DNA of 64,000 nt from Pelagibacterales bacterium SAG-MED49 (GCA_014653365.1 JACWEQ010000003.1:58501-122500), one strand, 5' to 3'; counted from the stretch's first letter, positions 1 to 10,744 are shown. The notes: generated by a model not told the origin, from the letters alone. Numbers and translations: made by a program.

Positions 1-1
1 A

Positions 2-1624
2 GATATTTCATCAAATGAAATAACAGGGGCCACAGCTGAGAGCAATATTTATAATATGCAAGCTGATAAAAAAAAAAATTCAATAAAACTTGACCAAGAA
101 CTTGCATCAAAAAAAATTAAAATTGTGGGGCTATATGATCCTGCAGATTATGGATTAAGTATGGATATGTGGTCAAATTCAGATGGCCAAATATTAAAAA
201 AACTTTTTAAAAATATAGATAACTTTGATCTTTCAAGCGATGCGTCCGAAATTCTTAATATTGCATTACTGACCAATACTTATTATCCAAACAAAAATAT
301 TACAGAAGAAGAGTTTTTAAAATTTAAATCAAATTGGATGATTAAAGAATCTAATCTTGAATTAATAGAACAATTTCTTATTAAGAATCAAGCCACTAAT
401 CTGCATCCTGAGTTAATGAAATATGTGGTGGATGAATATTTATCTCAATCAGATGTAAAGAAATCATGTGAAATTTTTTCAAAAATTAAAGAACCCTTGG
501 AAAATGAATATTTAACTAAATTTAATTTATATTGTTTAATTAATTATGGAAAAAATGAAGAAGCTCAACTTATTTTAGATTTACAAAAAGAATTAGGTTT
601 TAAAGATGATTATTTTGAAAATAAAATCAATTATTTATTTGGGTATGTGGATGAAGATAATAAAGAGATATCAGAAAGCTCTATTTTAGATTTTCACTTA
701 GCTCATAGAATAAATCCTGAATTTGAATTTGAACCAAAAAAAGAGACGCCCAAATTAATTTGGAAATATTTAGCAGCTTCTAATTTGTTATTTAATATTC
801 AAGATATTGAAATTACTGATATAGATAAAATTTCAACGATTGAAAAAGCTACACATGATAAAAATTATAATGAAAAAGAACTATTAGAGTTTTATAAGAA
901 ATTTCAATTTAATATAAATCAATTATTGAATGCTAAACAATCTTATAAATCTTTAGCTTCAATTGAGGGAAAAGCTTTGATTTATCAAAGAATACTTTTG
1001 GCAGAAGAACCAAAACTAAAAATTGAATTGATTAAAATTTTAAAAGAGATTTTTGAATCTGAAGGTATTGGTAATGCTTTCGACGTAGAATTAAAAAATT
1101 TTTTAAAACAGATAGATATAGAAGATGTGCCATCTAATTTTACAACTTTTTATAATGAACACAAAAATGATAAAGAAATTATTAATAAAAAAATTAAATA
1201 TAATAATAAAATATTACATCAATCTAAATTAGTAAACTATTTTAAAGGTGATTACTCCAAATCTAAAATTGAAGAAGATCTTAATAAATATTTAATAAAG
1301 ATTAAAAAAAATAAAAAGTATTTTTTATCAAAAAAAGACATAATTTTTCTTGAAGCATTAAAATCAGATGGAATTCAAATTGCTAAAAGATATGATGATC
1401 TTTACAAAATTAATCAATCTGAAATGCCAGCAGATATTCAGGCTATGATTGATAACAAGGAAATAGGAGCAGCATTATTGAGAGTTATTGAAGTCATAGG
1501 CCCAGAACGAATTGAAGATATTGATGAAGATACAGTCTATTTTATAATTAATACATTGAACCAGCTAAATGTAGACTCTATTAGAAATAAACTTCTACTA
1601 AAAGTTCTTCCTTTAAAAGTTTAG
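2..1624 (+). CDS. Conserved hypothetical protein, 5' end beyond window (frame open from base 2)
   Basis: ORF 56..1624; the same frame is open upstream to the window edge (DISSNEITGATAESNIYN-M), so the true start is probably outside the window. Confidence 0.6.
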   Translation, partial: DISSNEITGATAESNIYNMQADKKKNSIKLDQELASKKIKIVGLYDPADYGLSMDMWSNSDGQILKKLFKNIDNFDLSSDASEILNIALLTNTYYPNKNITEEEFLKFKSNWMIKESNLELIEQFLIKNQATNLHPELMKYVVDEYLSQSDVKKSCEIFSKIKEPLENEYLTKFNLYCLINYGKNEEAQLILDLQKELGFKDDYFENKINYLFGYVDEDNKEISESSILDFHLAHRINPEFEFEPKKETPKLIWKYLAASNLLFNIQDIEITDIDKISTIEKATHDKNYNEKELLEFYKKFQFNINQLLNAKQSYKSLASIEGKALIYQRILLAEEPKLKIELIKILKEIFESEGIGNAFDVELKNFLKQIDIEDVPSNFTTFYNEHKNDKEIINKKIKYNNKILHQSKLVNYFKGDYSKSKIEEDLNKYLIKIKKNKKYFLSKKDIIFLEALKSDGIQIAKRYDDLYKINQSEMPADIQAMIDNKEIGAALLRVIEVIGPERIEDIDEDTVYFIINTLNQLNVDSIRNKLLLKVLPLKV

Positions 1625-1649
1625 AAATTATAATAAAATAATTAACTCA

Positions 1650-2168
1650 ATGACTGTTAAAACAATTATAACCGAACCTAATAAATTACTTAGACAAGTA
1701 TCTAAATCTGTTGATCGTGTTGGGAAAGATGAGCAAAAATTAATGGATGACATGCTAGACACTATGTATGACGCAAATGGTATTGGTCTTGCAGCAATAC
1801 AAATAGGAACTCCAAAAAGAATTATAGTAATGGATATTAGTAAAAAAGAAGGGAAAAAAGAACCAAGGTATTTTGTGAATCCTATAATTAAAAATAAAGA
1901 CCCTTCAAAAGCCACATACGAAGAGGGATGTTTGTCAGTCCCTAATCAATTTGCTGAAATTGATAGACCTAGTAAATGTGACGTAGAGTATTTAGATTAT
2001 AATGGAGAAAAGCAATTATTAAAAGCAGATGGTTTGCTTGCAACTTGTATACAACATGAAATGGATCATTTAGAAGGGATACTTTTTATTGACTATCTAT
2101 CAAAATTAAAAAAATCAATGATAATTAAAAAATTATCAAAATTAAAATCAAATACAGCAATTCTTTAA
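1650..2168 (+). CDS. def: Peptide deformylase
   Basis: GIGLAAIQIG, EGCLSVP and QHEMDHLEG motifs; followed by fmt. Confidence 0.97.
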   Translation: MTVKTIITEPNKLLRQVSKSVDRVGKDEQKLMDDMLDTMYDANGIGLAAIQIGTPKRIIVMDISKKEGKKEPRYFVNPIIKNKDPSKATYEEGCLSVPNQFAEIDRPSKCDVEYLDYNGEKQLLKADGLLATCIQHEMDHLEGILFIDYLSKLKKSMIIKKLSKLKSNTAIL

Positions 2169-2171
2169 TTA

Positions 2172-3095
2172 ATGCCAAAAAAGATTGTCTTTATGGGTAC
2201 TCCAATGTTTGCTGTCCCAATTTTAAAATCTTTATATCAAAATGGTTATCCTATTTCAGATGTGTATACACAGCCGCCACAAAAATCTCAAAGAGGTCAG
2301 CGAATTAATAAATCACCCATACAAGGTATTGCTGAAACTTTAAATTTAGAATTTAGAACTCCAAAATCATTAAAAAATAATAATGAAGAATTTGAATACT
2401 TTAAAAGTATAAATGCAGATCTTGCAGTAGTTGTTGCTTATGGACAAATTATTCCAAAAGAATTTTTAAACTTAACTAAAAATGGTTTCATTAATATTCA
2501 TGCTTCTATACTTCCAGCTTGGAGGGGAGCAGCACCAATACAACGATCCATAATGAATCTGGATAAAGAAACAGGCATAACTATTATGAAAATAGCTGAG
2601 GAACTAGATACGGGCCCAATATGTAATACTTATAAAATAAATTTAGAAAATAATTTAAATGCACAAGATATTTCTGAACAACTTTCTTTATTAGCTGCTG
2701 AAAAAATATTAAACAATATTGATAACATATTAGATGATAAAGCAAAATTTATTGATCAAAATCATGCACAGGCAACGTACGCTTCAAAAATACAAAAATT
2801 AGAAGGTAGGATTGACTGGGATGAAAATGCTTTAAATATTATAGGTAAGATAAATGGTTTGTACCCAGTGCCTGGTGCTTTTTTTATTTTTAAAGGTGAA
2901 AGATATAAAATATTGAAAGCAGATATTGGTAACGGAATTGGAAACCCAGGTGAAGTTGTCTCTGATTATTTAGAAGTTGCCTGTGGAAACGGACAATCTA
3001 TTAAAATTAAAGAAATACAAAAACAAGGAAAAAAGCCCCAAAACATAGGGGAATTTATGCATGGTTCACAGATCAAAAAAGGTTCATTAATTTAA
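2172..3095 (+). CDS. fmt: Methionyl-tRNA formyltransferase
   Basis: FMGTPMFAVPIL, NIHASILPAWRGAAPIQRSI; adjacent to def. Confidence 0.97.
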   Translation: MPKKIVFMGTPMFAVPILKSLYQNGYPISDVYTQPPQKSQRGQRINKSPIQGIAETLNLEFRTPKSLKNNNEEFEYFKSINADLAVVVAYGQIIPKEFLNLTKNGFINIHASILPAWRGAAPIQRSIMNLDKETGITIMKIAEELDTGPICNTYKINLENNLNAQDISEQLSLLAAEKILNNIDNILDDKAKFIDQNHAQATYASKIQKLEGRIDWDENALNIIGKINGLYPVPGAFFIFKGERYKILKADIGNGIGNPGEVVSDYLEVACGNGQSIKIKEIQKQGKKPQNIGEFMHGSQIKKGSLI

Positions 3096-3836
3096 ATGTT
3101 CAGATATCAATTACTTATTGAATATGTGGGTACAAATTTTAGAGGTTGGCAAATTCAAAAGAAAGGCTCAACAATACAAGGTCTTATACAAGAAAAACTT
3201 ACAAAGCTTTTAAAAGAAAAAATAATTTTGAATGGCTCAGGAAGAACTGATACCGGTGTTCATGCAATTGCACAATCTGCTCACTTTGATTGTAAAAATA
3301 AAATAATAGACTTAATAAAATTTTTAAAATCTATAAATCATTTTTTAAATGAAGATGGTATCGCAATCACTAAAGTTAAAAAAAGAAGTAGTAAATTTCA
3401 TTCTAGATTTTCTGCAAAACAACGAATTTATAAATATATAATTTTTAATCAGATAAGTGCCCCTGTAATTGAAAAAAAAAGAGGTTGGCATGTTAGAAAA
3501 CAGTTAGACATAGATTTAATTAAAAAAGGTGCAAAAAAATTAATAGGTACACATGACTATTCTGTTTTTAGAGCATCAAGCTGTCACGCTAAAAGTCCAA
3601 TTAAAACAATTAAATCGATAAAAATTAAATCATCTAAAAATAAAATTGAAATAGAATTTAATTCACAATCTTTTTTACAACAACAAGTTAGATCTATGGT
3701 TGGTTGTTTAAAATATTTAGGAGAAAAAAAATGGGATTTAAAAATGTTTGAGAAAGTATTTAAGTCTAAAAAAAGAATATTATGTGCACCACCAGCACCC
3801 CCTGAAGGACTTTTTTTATCGAGAATAATTTATTAA
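3096..3836 (+). CDS. truA: tRNA pseudouridine(38-40) synthase
   Basis: YVGTNFRGWQIQ, GSGRTDTGVHAIAQ. Confidence 0.96.
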   Translation: MFRYQLLIEYVGTNFRGWQIQKKGSTIQGLIQEKLTKLLKEKIILNGSGRTDTGVHAIAQSAHFDCKNKIIDLIKFLKSINHFLNEDGIAITKVKKRSSKFHSRFSAKQRIYKYIIFNQISAPVIEKKRGWHVRKQLDIDLIKKGAKKLIGTHDYSVFRASSCHAKSPIKTIKSIKIKSSKNKIEIEFNSQSFLQQQVRSMVGCLKYLGEKKWDLKMFEKVFKSKKRILCAPPAPPEGLFLSRIIY

Positions 3837-4306
3837 TTATTGTTATTGCTCATTGCAAATTTTTTATTAATTCGCCATCTAGACTCTGCTCTGACAATAT
3901 AACCACAACAATTTTTAGATTTACACTTACATACAAATTGTTTGTAATTTTCATCATAACCAAATCCATAATCACAAGTAAGCTCTTCACCTTTTTTTAT
4001 GTCCTTGATTGCCTTAACCCACAGTTTTAATCCTTTACCATCATAGTCACAATTATTGCTACATGAATGATTAATTAATCTTGCAGTGTTCCATGAAAAG
4101 TCACCATCTAAATCGTATCTTTTATTGACTGTAAATAGATAAATGGGCTTACTATTATCGTATTTATCTGACTCTTCTGTTTGTTTTTTAGTGATAAGTT
4201 TTCCTATATAGTCAATTATCTTTGTACCTTCTTTAATATCTTTTGTTGCATAAAGTCCTCTACCTTTTTTATCGATGTTAGACTTTTTAATTCTATATAG
4301 CTTCAT
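3833..4306 (-). CDS. SET domain protein (protein-lysine methyltransferase-like)
   Basis: GRGLYATKDIKEGT, RLINHSCSNNC, GEELTCDYGF, and a post-SET-like CKCKSKNC. Confidence 0.9.
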   Translation of the reverse strand: MKLYRIKKSNIDKKGRGLYATKDIKEGTKIIDYIGKLITKKQTEESDKYDNSKPIYLFTVNKRYDLDGDFSWNTARLINHSCSNNCDYDGKGLKLWVKAIKDIKKGEELTCDYGFGYDENYKQFVCKCKSKNCCGYIVRAESRWRINKKFAMSNNNN

Positions 4307-4336
4307 ATGAATTTTTTAGAGTGTATATGATAATTA

Positions 4337-5266
4337 TCAATTAAATTCTATTAGAGCATCAACATGTCGTTGAGTACTATCTTGAAGAGCTTTTAGATCG
4401 TATCCACCTTCAAGAATTGAAACTACATTTCCATTACAAAATGATTTTACAACATCCAAAGTTCTTTTGGTTAATTGATAAAAATCCTCTGAGTTTAACC
4501 TAAGTTGCGCTAATGGATCATCAATATGGGCATCAAAACCTGCAGAAAACAACAAAAATTCAGGTTTGAATTCTTTTAATTTTTTTAAAACATGCTCATA
4601 TGCATTTAGGTATTCCTCAGCAGTTGTGCCTGCTTCAAGTGGAATATTAAAAATATTATTAAACTTACCTTTTTCTTTTTCTGATCCAGAACCAGGGTAG
4701 TAAGGATATTGGTGGGTTGAAATATATAAAACTTTTTCATTATTATAGAAAATATCCTGAGTTCCATTTCCATGGTGAACATCAAAATCAATAATTGCAA
4801 CTTTATTATATTTATACTTTTCAATTAAGTAATTAGCTCCAACAGCAACATTATTGTAAATACAAAATCCCATGGCCTTATCTTTTTCAGCATGATGTCC
4901 TGGTGGTCTAACAGCACAAAAAGCATTTTTAAAATCTTTATTTTGTACACCATCTATTGCAGTAATTATTGAGCCTACAGCATCTTTGGTAGCATCTTTG
5001 CTTCCAGGAGAAACAACCGTATCTCCATCAAGAAAAACTAAACCATTTTTTGGAAATGATTTACTTACTAGATCTATATATTCAGAAGAATGTGTATTAA
5101 TTAAAAAAGATTGATCAAACTTTGTTGGTTTTTTCCATATTAAATTTTTATTATCTAATCTTTTAAAGTTATCAATAACCGCAGTAACTCTATCAATTTT
5201 TTCTGGGTGTCCTTCGCCTGTATTATGATTTTGATAAGTATCTGAAGTAATTAAGCCAGTTTTCAC
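4337..5266 (-). CDS. Histone deacetylase-family amidohydrolase (HDAC/AcuC/APAH-like)
   Basis: RPPGHHAEKDKAMGFCIYNN, IDFDVHHGNGTQDIFY, SAGFDAHIDDPLA, LEGGYD. Confidence 0.95.
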   Translation of the reverse strand: MKTGLITSDTYQNHNTGEGHPEKIDRVTAVIDNFKRLDNKNLIWKKPTKFDQSFLINTHSSEYIDLVSKSFPKNGLVFLDGDTVVSPGSKDATKDAVGSIITAIDGVQNKDFKNAFCAVRPPGHHAEKDKAMGFCIYNNVAVGANYLIEKYKYNKVAIIDFDVHHGNGTQDIFYNNEKVLYISTHQYPYYPGSGSEKEKGKFNNIFNIPLEAGTTAEEYLNAYEHVLKKLKEFKPEFLLFSAGFDAHIDDPLAQLRLNSEDFYQLTKRTLDVVKSFCNGNVVSILEGGYDLKALQDSTQRHVDALIEFN

Positions 5267-6420
5267 TTAAAATAATTCTTTAGTATAATTGAATAAATTA
5301 AAGTTAATTTTTTTAAATCAGATAAAGATACAGCTTCATCAACTTTATGCATAGTTTTACCAACTAACCCAAATTCTAGGCAAGGTGCTATTTTTCTAAT
5401 AAATCTTGCATCAGAAGTTCCACCAGTTGTTGAAAGTTTAGGTTTAATTTTTGTGACTTTTTTAATTATATCTTGGATCATATAAGTAGTGTTATTGGGC
5501 TTAGTAAGAAAAGCCTCTCCAGAAATACTATAATCAATTTTAAATTTTGATTTATTTTTTTTACTTATATTTTTTATAATTTTATTAATTTTCTTTTTAA
5601 TAGAATTTGAAGAATGTTTATTATTAAATCTTATATTGAATTTAGCATTTGCTAATCCAGGTATTACATTATCTGCAAAGTTATCAATATTGATTTTAGT
5701 AATTTCAAGATTTGTTGGTTGAAAATCTTTTGTACCATTATCAAATTTAATTTCTTTTAATTCTTTAAGTATTTGAACTAATGCTGTTGAAGGATTGTTT
5801 GCTCTATTAGGGTATGCAACATGTCCTTGAATACCAATTATAGATAATCTTCCAGTCATACTTCCTCTTCGACCTATCTTAATCATTTCACCCAACTTAT
5901 TTGGGTTAGTAGGTTCTCCAACTAAGCAAAAATCTATCTTTTCTTTTTTCTTTTTTAAATATTCAACTACTTTTTTTGTGCCATTAATTGCAACTCCTTC
6001 TTCATCACCAGTGATCAAAAGGCTGACAGAACCGTTAAAATCTCTTTTATTTGCAACAAAACTACTGACTGCTGAAACAAATGCAGCAATTGAACTCTTC
6101 ATATCATTAGCACCCCTTCCAATTAAATATCCTTTCTTAACGGATGGTTTAAATGGATTTACTGTCCAATCTTTTAAATTTCCTGCGGGGACAACATCAA
6201 GGTGACCTGCATAACAAAAATTTGGTCCTTTATTACCAAGTCTTGCATAAAGATTTTTTACTGGCTTACTATCTTTTTCTCTAAATTCCAAAATTTTAGT
6301 TTTAAATCCAAGAGTTTTAAGTTTTTTCTCTAAGAACTTCATTATTCCAGCATCAACAGGTGTTACTGTTGGAAATTTAATTAGTTCTTTAGCTAATTGA
6401 AGTTCATTTATGGTAGCCAT
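5263..6420 (-). CDS. dapE: Succinyl-diaminopimelate desuccinylase
   Basis: M20 peptidase motifs (YAGHLDVVPAG, GRGANDMKSSIAAF, TGDEEG, GGTSDARF); next to dapD. Confidence 0.95.
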   Translation of the reverse strand: MATINELQLAKELIKFPTVTPVDAGIMKFLEKKLKTLGFKTKILEFREKDSKPVKNLYARLGNKGPNFCYAGHLDVVPAGNLKDWTVNPFKPSVKKGYLIGRGANDMKSSIAAFVSAVSSFVANKRDFNGSVSLLITGDEEGVAINGTKKVVEYLKKKKEKIDFCLVGEPTNPNKLGEMIKIGRRGSMTGRLSIIGIQGHVAYPNRANNPSTALVQILKELKEIKFDNGTKDFQPTNLEITKINIDNFADNVIPGLANAKFNIRFNNKHSSNSIKKKINKIIKNISKKNKSKFKIDYSISGEAFLTKPNNTTYMIQDIIKKVTKIKPKLSTTGGTSDARFIRKIAPCLEFGLVGKTMHKVDEAVSLSDLKKLTLIYSIILKNYFK

Positions 6421-6427
6421 TGTAAAT

Positions 6428-7258
6428 CTATTCTCTTAATAAATCGTTAACAGAAGTTTTAGATCTTGTTTTTTCATCAACTTGTTTGATGATTACAGCA
6501 CAATATAACGAAGGAGCAGAAGCGTTATTTCTATCAGGTAACGATCCAGGTACAACAACAGAATAAGGAGGAATTTTTCCATAAGTAATTTCTCCAGTGT
6601 TTCTATTTACTATCTTAGTAGATTGTCCAATATACATTCCCATACTTAAAACAGACCCTTCTCCAACAATAACACCTTCAACAACTTCTGACATAGCTCC
6701 TATAAAGCAGTTGTCCTCAATTATTGTTGGCAATGCTTGAGCGGGTTCTAATACTCCACCAATTCCACTTCCTGCAGAAATATGACAATTTTTTCCTATT
6801 TGGCAGCAACTACCAGCACGACTAAAAGTATCCATCATAGTACTTTCATCAATATATGCTCCAATATTTACATAGCATGGCATAAGTACTGCATTTTTTC
6901 CTACAAACGATCCTTTTCTAACAGGAGAATTTGGTACCATTCTAAATCCTGCCTTTTCATGATCTTCTTTAGTCCAACCAGCCGTTTTACCTTTTAACAA
7001 GTGTGCTTTGTCATACCAACTGCTGTATGGTCCATTTAAATTTTCCATTGGGTATATTCTAAAACTAAGCATAATAGCTTTTTTAATATGTTGATGAGTA
7101 ACCCATTCACCATTTATTTTTTCCGCAACTCTTACTTTACCGCTGTCTAAATCATCGATCATTTGATTGATGGTATCTTTTAAACTTTGGTCAGAATCTT
7201 GATTTACATTATCTTTATTTTCCCATGCTTCATTTATAATCTTTTCTATATTGCTCAT
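6428..7258 (-). CDS. dapD: 2,3,4,5-tetrahydropyridine-2,6-dicarboxylate N-succinyltransferase
   Basis: Left-handed beta-helix hexapeptide pattern, MPCYVNIGAYIDESTMMDTF, CCQIGKNCHISAGSGIGGVLEP. Confidence 0.96.
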   Translation of the reverse strand: MSNIEKIINEAWENKDNVNQDSDQSLKDTINQMIDDLDSGKVRVAEKINGEWVTHQHIKKAIMLSFRIYPMENLNGPYSSWYDKAHLLKGKTAGWTKEDHEKAGFRMVPNSPVRKGSFVGKNAVLMPCYVNIGAYIDESTMMDTFSRAGSCCQIGKNCHISAGSGIGGVLEPAQALPTIIEDNCFIGAMSEVVEGVIVGEGSVLSMGMYIGQSTKIVNRNTGEITYGKIPPYSVVVPGSLPDRNNASAPSLYCAVIIKQVDEKTRSKTSVNDLLRE

Positions 7259-7279
7259 ATTTTTTTTTAGATAGTTAAT

Positions 7280-7951
7280 TTAATTACTCTTTAATATATT
7301 AATTTCTTGTAAAAAAGAAGGCAAGTTCTTAATCTTATAATCTATATATGGCTTGTCAGAGTCTTTTTTTGCAAATGTCTCTTCATTTTCTAACCAACAA
7401 GTTTTCATCCCTAAATTTTTAGCTTGTTCCAAGTTATGAGCAATATCTTCAATTAAAATTGACTGATTTGGATTTATATCAAATTTTTTTATTAATTTTT
7501 CATACGGATCTAAATGAGGTTTTGGAGTAAAGTTGGCATCTACAATATCAAAAGCCCCATCAAATAAGCCATCTATTCCTAATTGTTTAGTAACATTTTC
7601 AACATGTGCGTGGGAACCATTAGTAAAGATGATTTTTTTTTCTTTAATTTTAATTAGCTCTTCTCGTAACTTTAAATCTTTTGGCAACCAACTAATATCT
7701 ATATCGTGAACAAATTCTAAAAAGTCATGTGGATCTATTCCATCCTGTTTCATTAAACCAGATAAAGTTGTGCCATATTCATAAAAATATTTTTTTTGTA
7801 TTTCCTTTGCTTTAACCAAATCCACATTCATTTTTTCAGATATAAAAGCACTCATTTTCTTATCTACTTCAGAGAAAACTTTTGTTTGACCGCTATAAAG
7901 AGTGTTATCTAGGTCAAATATCCAATATTTTATGTTTATTAATTCTTTCAT
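7280..7951 (-). CDS. HAD-superfamily pyrimidine 5'-nucleotidase-like hydrolase
   Basis: WIFDLDNTLYSG, FTNGS, LIEDIAHNLEQAKNLGM. Confidence 0.85.
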   Translation of the reverse strand: MKELINIKYWIFDLDNTLYSGQTKVFSEVDKKMSAFISEKMNVDLVKAKEIQKKYFYEYGTTLSGLMKQDGIDPHDFLEFVHDIDISWLPKDLKLREELIKIKEKKIIFTNGSHAHVENVTKQLGIDGLFDGAFDIVDANFTPKPHLDPYEKLIKKFDINPNQSILIEDIAHNLEQAKNLGMKTCWLENEETFAKKDSDKPYIDYKIKNLPSFLQEINILKSN

Positions 7952-8814
7952 TGTCTAATTAAAGTTCCCGAACCTTTGTCAGATAATAGTTCAAAAAGTA
8001 TTGAGTGGTTTTTTCGACCATCAATAATAACAACTCCTTTAACACCATTACTAGCAACATCTAGACAATTGTTTATTTTGGGTATCATTCCTTCAGTAAC
8101 TGTCTCATTATTTATTAAATCTTGAATAGATTGAGAATTAATTTCAGGAATTAATTTATTATTATCATCCAAAACACCTTCAACATCACTCATAATTATT
8201 AATCGTCTGGCTTCAATTTTTTTTGCAATTGATCCTGCGGCCGTGTCAGCATTTATGTTATATGTTTGATTGCTTTCATCTAAACCCAATGGAGCTATAA
8301 CAGGGACTTTTTTTTCGTCCACAATTTTATCTATGATTGTTTTGTTAATTTCAGTAGGAGTTCCAACAAAGCCAAGATCAGTACTTTCTTGAATTACTGT
8401 AATAATATTATTTTGCTTAGAACTAATAGTCTGACTATTACAGGCTTGTTGTTGTAGGGCTTCTATTATTTCTTTATTAAAATTTATTAATACTTCCTCA
8501 ACTACTTCAATAGTTTCTTTGTTTGTAACCCTCAGCCCTTTAACAAATTCACTTTTAATACCTGTTTCATTTAATTTATTACTAATTCTTTTTCCACCTC
8601 CATGAACTATAATTGGAATAAACCCAAGTTTATTTAATACTGATATATCTTTAATAAAAATATCAAATAGGTTTTTATCAACTAAAACACTACCTCCACA
8701 TTTAATGACAATGTATTCATCGTTATATTTATCTAAATATTTTTTAACCTCATCAATTGACGGACCATTAGATGGTAGGATTTTTTTTAACTCTTCTTCT
8801 TTGATCTCCAACAT
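7948..8814 (-). CDS. argB: Acetylglutamate kinase
   Basis: VIKCGGSVL, VHGGGKRI, NADTAAGSIA. Confidence 0.95.
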   Translation of the reverse strand: MLEIKEEELKKILPSNGPSIDEVKKYLDKYNDEYIVIKCGGSVLVDKNLFDIFIKDISVLNKLGFIPIIVHGGGKRISNKLNETGIKSEFVKGLRVTNKETIEVVEEVLINFNKEIIEALQQQACNSQTISSKQNNIITVIQESTDLGFVGTPTEINKTIIDKIVDEKKVPVIAPLGLDESNQTYNINADTAAGSIAKKIEARRLIIMSDVEGVLDDNNKLIPEINSQSIQDLINNETVTEGMIPKINNCLDVASNGVKGVVIIDGRKNHSILFELLSDKGSGTLIRQ

Positions 8815-10493
8815 TAAGTTGTTGTTGTCTTGATGGTAGTTCGCTTCATTATGAATACTTGTTGAGCCATAGTTAAAATATTATTAACTGTCCAGTAGAT
8901 TACTAGTCCTGCAGGGAATGGAGCTAAAATTATTGTAAGGAAAAGTGGGAAGAACATAAATATTTTTGCTTGCATTGGATCAGTTGGAGCTGGATTTAAT
9001 TTTTGTTGAATAAACATTGAAACTCCCATTGCAATAGGCCATGCACCAATCATTAAAAAAGAAGGTACGTCATATGGCAATAGACCAAACAAGTTAAACA
9101 ATGAAGTTGGGTCTCTTTCTGATAAATCTTGAATCCAACCATAAAAAGGCATTTGTCTCATTTCAATGGTTACAAATAAAACTTTATATAAAGCAAAGAA
9201 TACGGGTATCTGAACCAATATAGGTAAGCAACCTGACATTGGATTAACTTTCTCTTTTTTATAAAGAGCCATCATTTCTTGCTGTAGTTTCATTTTATCT
9301 TCTTTATGAAGATCTTTAAGTCTTACCATTTCAGGCTGTAGAGCTTTCATTTTTGCCATGCTCCTAAATGAAAAGTTTGCAAGAGGAAAAAATGCTAGTC
9401 GAATACAAATTGTAATTGCAATGATCGCCAGTCCATAATTTCCAAGCAATTTAAAGAAGTAATCTATCCCATAAAATAAAGGTTTAGTGATAAAATATAA
9501 AAAACCCCAATCAATCGCCAAATCAAATTTATCTATATTTAAAGACTCAGCATATCCGTCAATTACCTCAACTCTTTTTGCTGCAACAATTATTTGCATT
9601 TCATCTTCTATGGTAGAGTTTTCTTTTAGTGCGAGTGGCTCCGTTCCTACAAAGTTTGCTCGAAATTTATCTTTGTAGTCAAATGTAGTTTTAAATTCCT
9701 TACCTTTTGGAGGTATTAATGAAGTGATCCAAAATTTATCAGAAATTCCAAGCCATCCTTTTTGTGAGGTTCTTGAAAATTTTTCTTCTTGGATGTCATC
9801 ATAATCTTTTTCGATTAACTCGTCGTCTAATGTTGCCAGAAGCCCTTCGTGAAGGATGTAAAAATTTGATATATCAGGAATTTGTTTTCTAATTATTTGT
9901 CCATATGAATAAAAATCATATTCATTATTTGTTGAATTGACTACTCTTTGTTTGATTGTAAACAGAAATTTATCATCTAAAGCTATTTCTTTTTCAAAAG
10001 TAATTCCTTGGTCATTGGTCCATGACAATTTAACTGGAGATTGATCCGTTAATCTGCTGTTCCCTGATACAGTCCAAACAGAGTTTGAATTTGGAATATC
10101 AATATTCTTATCAGTTGTTATAAATCCACTCTCTATTAGGTACCCATCTTTAGAATTTCTTGGTGATAAAAGTTTTACTTTCTCATCACTTTCTAAGGCA
10201 ATATTATATTCTTTAAACGTTAAGTCATCGATTGCAGCACCTTTTAGAGATATAGAGCCAACTATACTCTGATTTTCAAATTGAATTCTTTTACTTTGTC
10301 CTAATGCTTCTTCTCTTGAAATTTCAGTTATATTTTCTTTTTGATCTAAGCTTGGCGCATCAGTGCTTTGTTCAGTTTTATTTTTTTCTGCTAAATTTTC
10401 TTTAGTTATTGGTGGAGGAGCAAAATATAGACTATATAGTATTATAACAGCTGCTGATAAAGAGATGGCTGCAATGACATTTCGAGTATCCAT
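8814..10493 (-). CDS. yidC: Membrane protein insertase YidC
   Basis: N-terminal TM, periplasmic domain, C-terminal Oxa1 domain (NYGLAIIAITICIRL, MSGCLPILVQIPVFFALYKVL). Confidence 0.97.
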   Translation of the reverse strand: MDTRNVIAAISLSAAVIILYSLYFAPPPITKENLAEKNKTEQSTDAPSLDQKENITEISREEALGQSKRIQFENQSIVGSISLKGAAIDDLTFKEYNIALESDEKVKLLSPRNSKDGYLIESGFITTDKNIDIPNSNSVWTVSGNSRLTDQSPVKLSWTNDQGITFEKEIALDDKFLFTIKQRVVNSTNNEYDFYSYGQIIRKQIPDISNFYILHEGLLATLDDELIEKDYDDIQEEKFSRTSQKGWLGISDKFWITSLIPPKGKEFKTTFDYKDKFRANFVGTEPLALKENSTIEDEMQIIVAAKRVEVIDGYAESLNIDKFDLAIDWGFLYFITKPLFYGIDYFFKLLGNYGLAIIAITICIRLAFFPLANFSFRSMAKMKALQPEMVRLKDLHKEDKMKLQQEMMALYKKEKVNPMSGCLPILVQIPVFFALYKVLFVTIEMRQMPFYGWIQDLSERDPTSLFNLFGLLPYDVPSFLMIGAWPIAMGVSMFIQQKLNPAPTDPMQAKIFMFFPLFLTIILAPFPAGLVIYWTVNNILTMAQQVFIMKRTTIKTTTT

Positions 10494-10744
10494 TATTTTT
10501 TAGCTTTTATCTCTTTTTTAACTGGGTCAAATCCATCGCCACCTCCTAAAAATTTAATTGGATGGCACGATAAAATTCTTTTTAAGCTAACATAAGTCCC
10601 TTTGATTAAACCAAATTCTTTTAAAGCATCAATACTGTATTCTGAGCATGTAGGTAAATATCTGCAAGATTGTCCAAGCAAAGGACTGATAACAAATTTA
10701 TATCCTTTAATTAATTTAATTAAAATACTTGTAAAAATGTTCAT
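10493..10744 (-). CDS. yidD: Membrane protein insertion efficiency factor YidD
   Basis: GYKFVISPLLGQSCRYLPTCSEYSIDA. Confidence 0.95.
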   Translation of the reverse strand: MNIFTSILIKLIKGYKFVISPLLGQSCRYLPTCSEYSIDALKEFGLIKGTYVSLKRILSCHPIKFLGGGDGFDPVKKEIKAKK

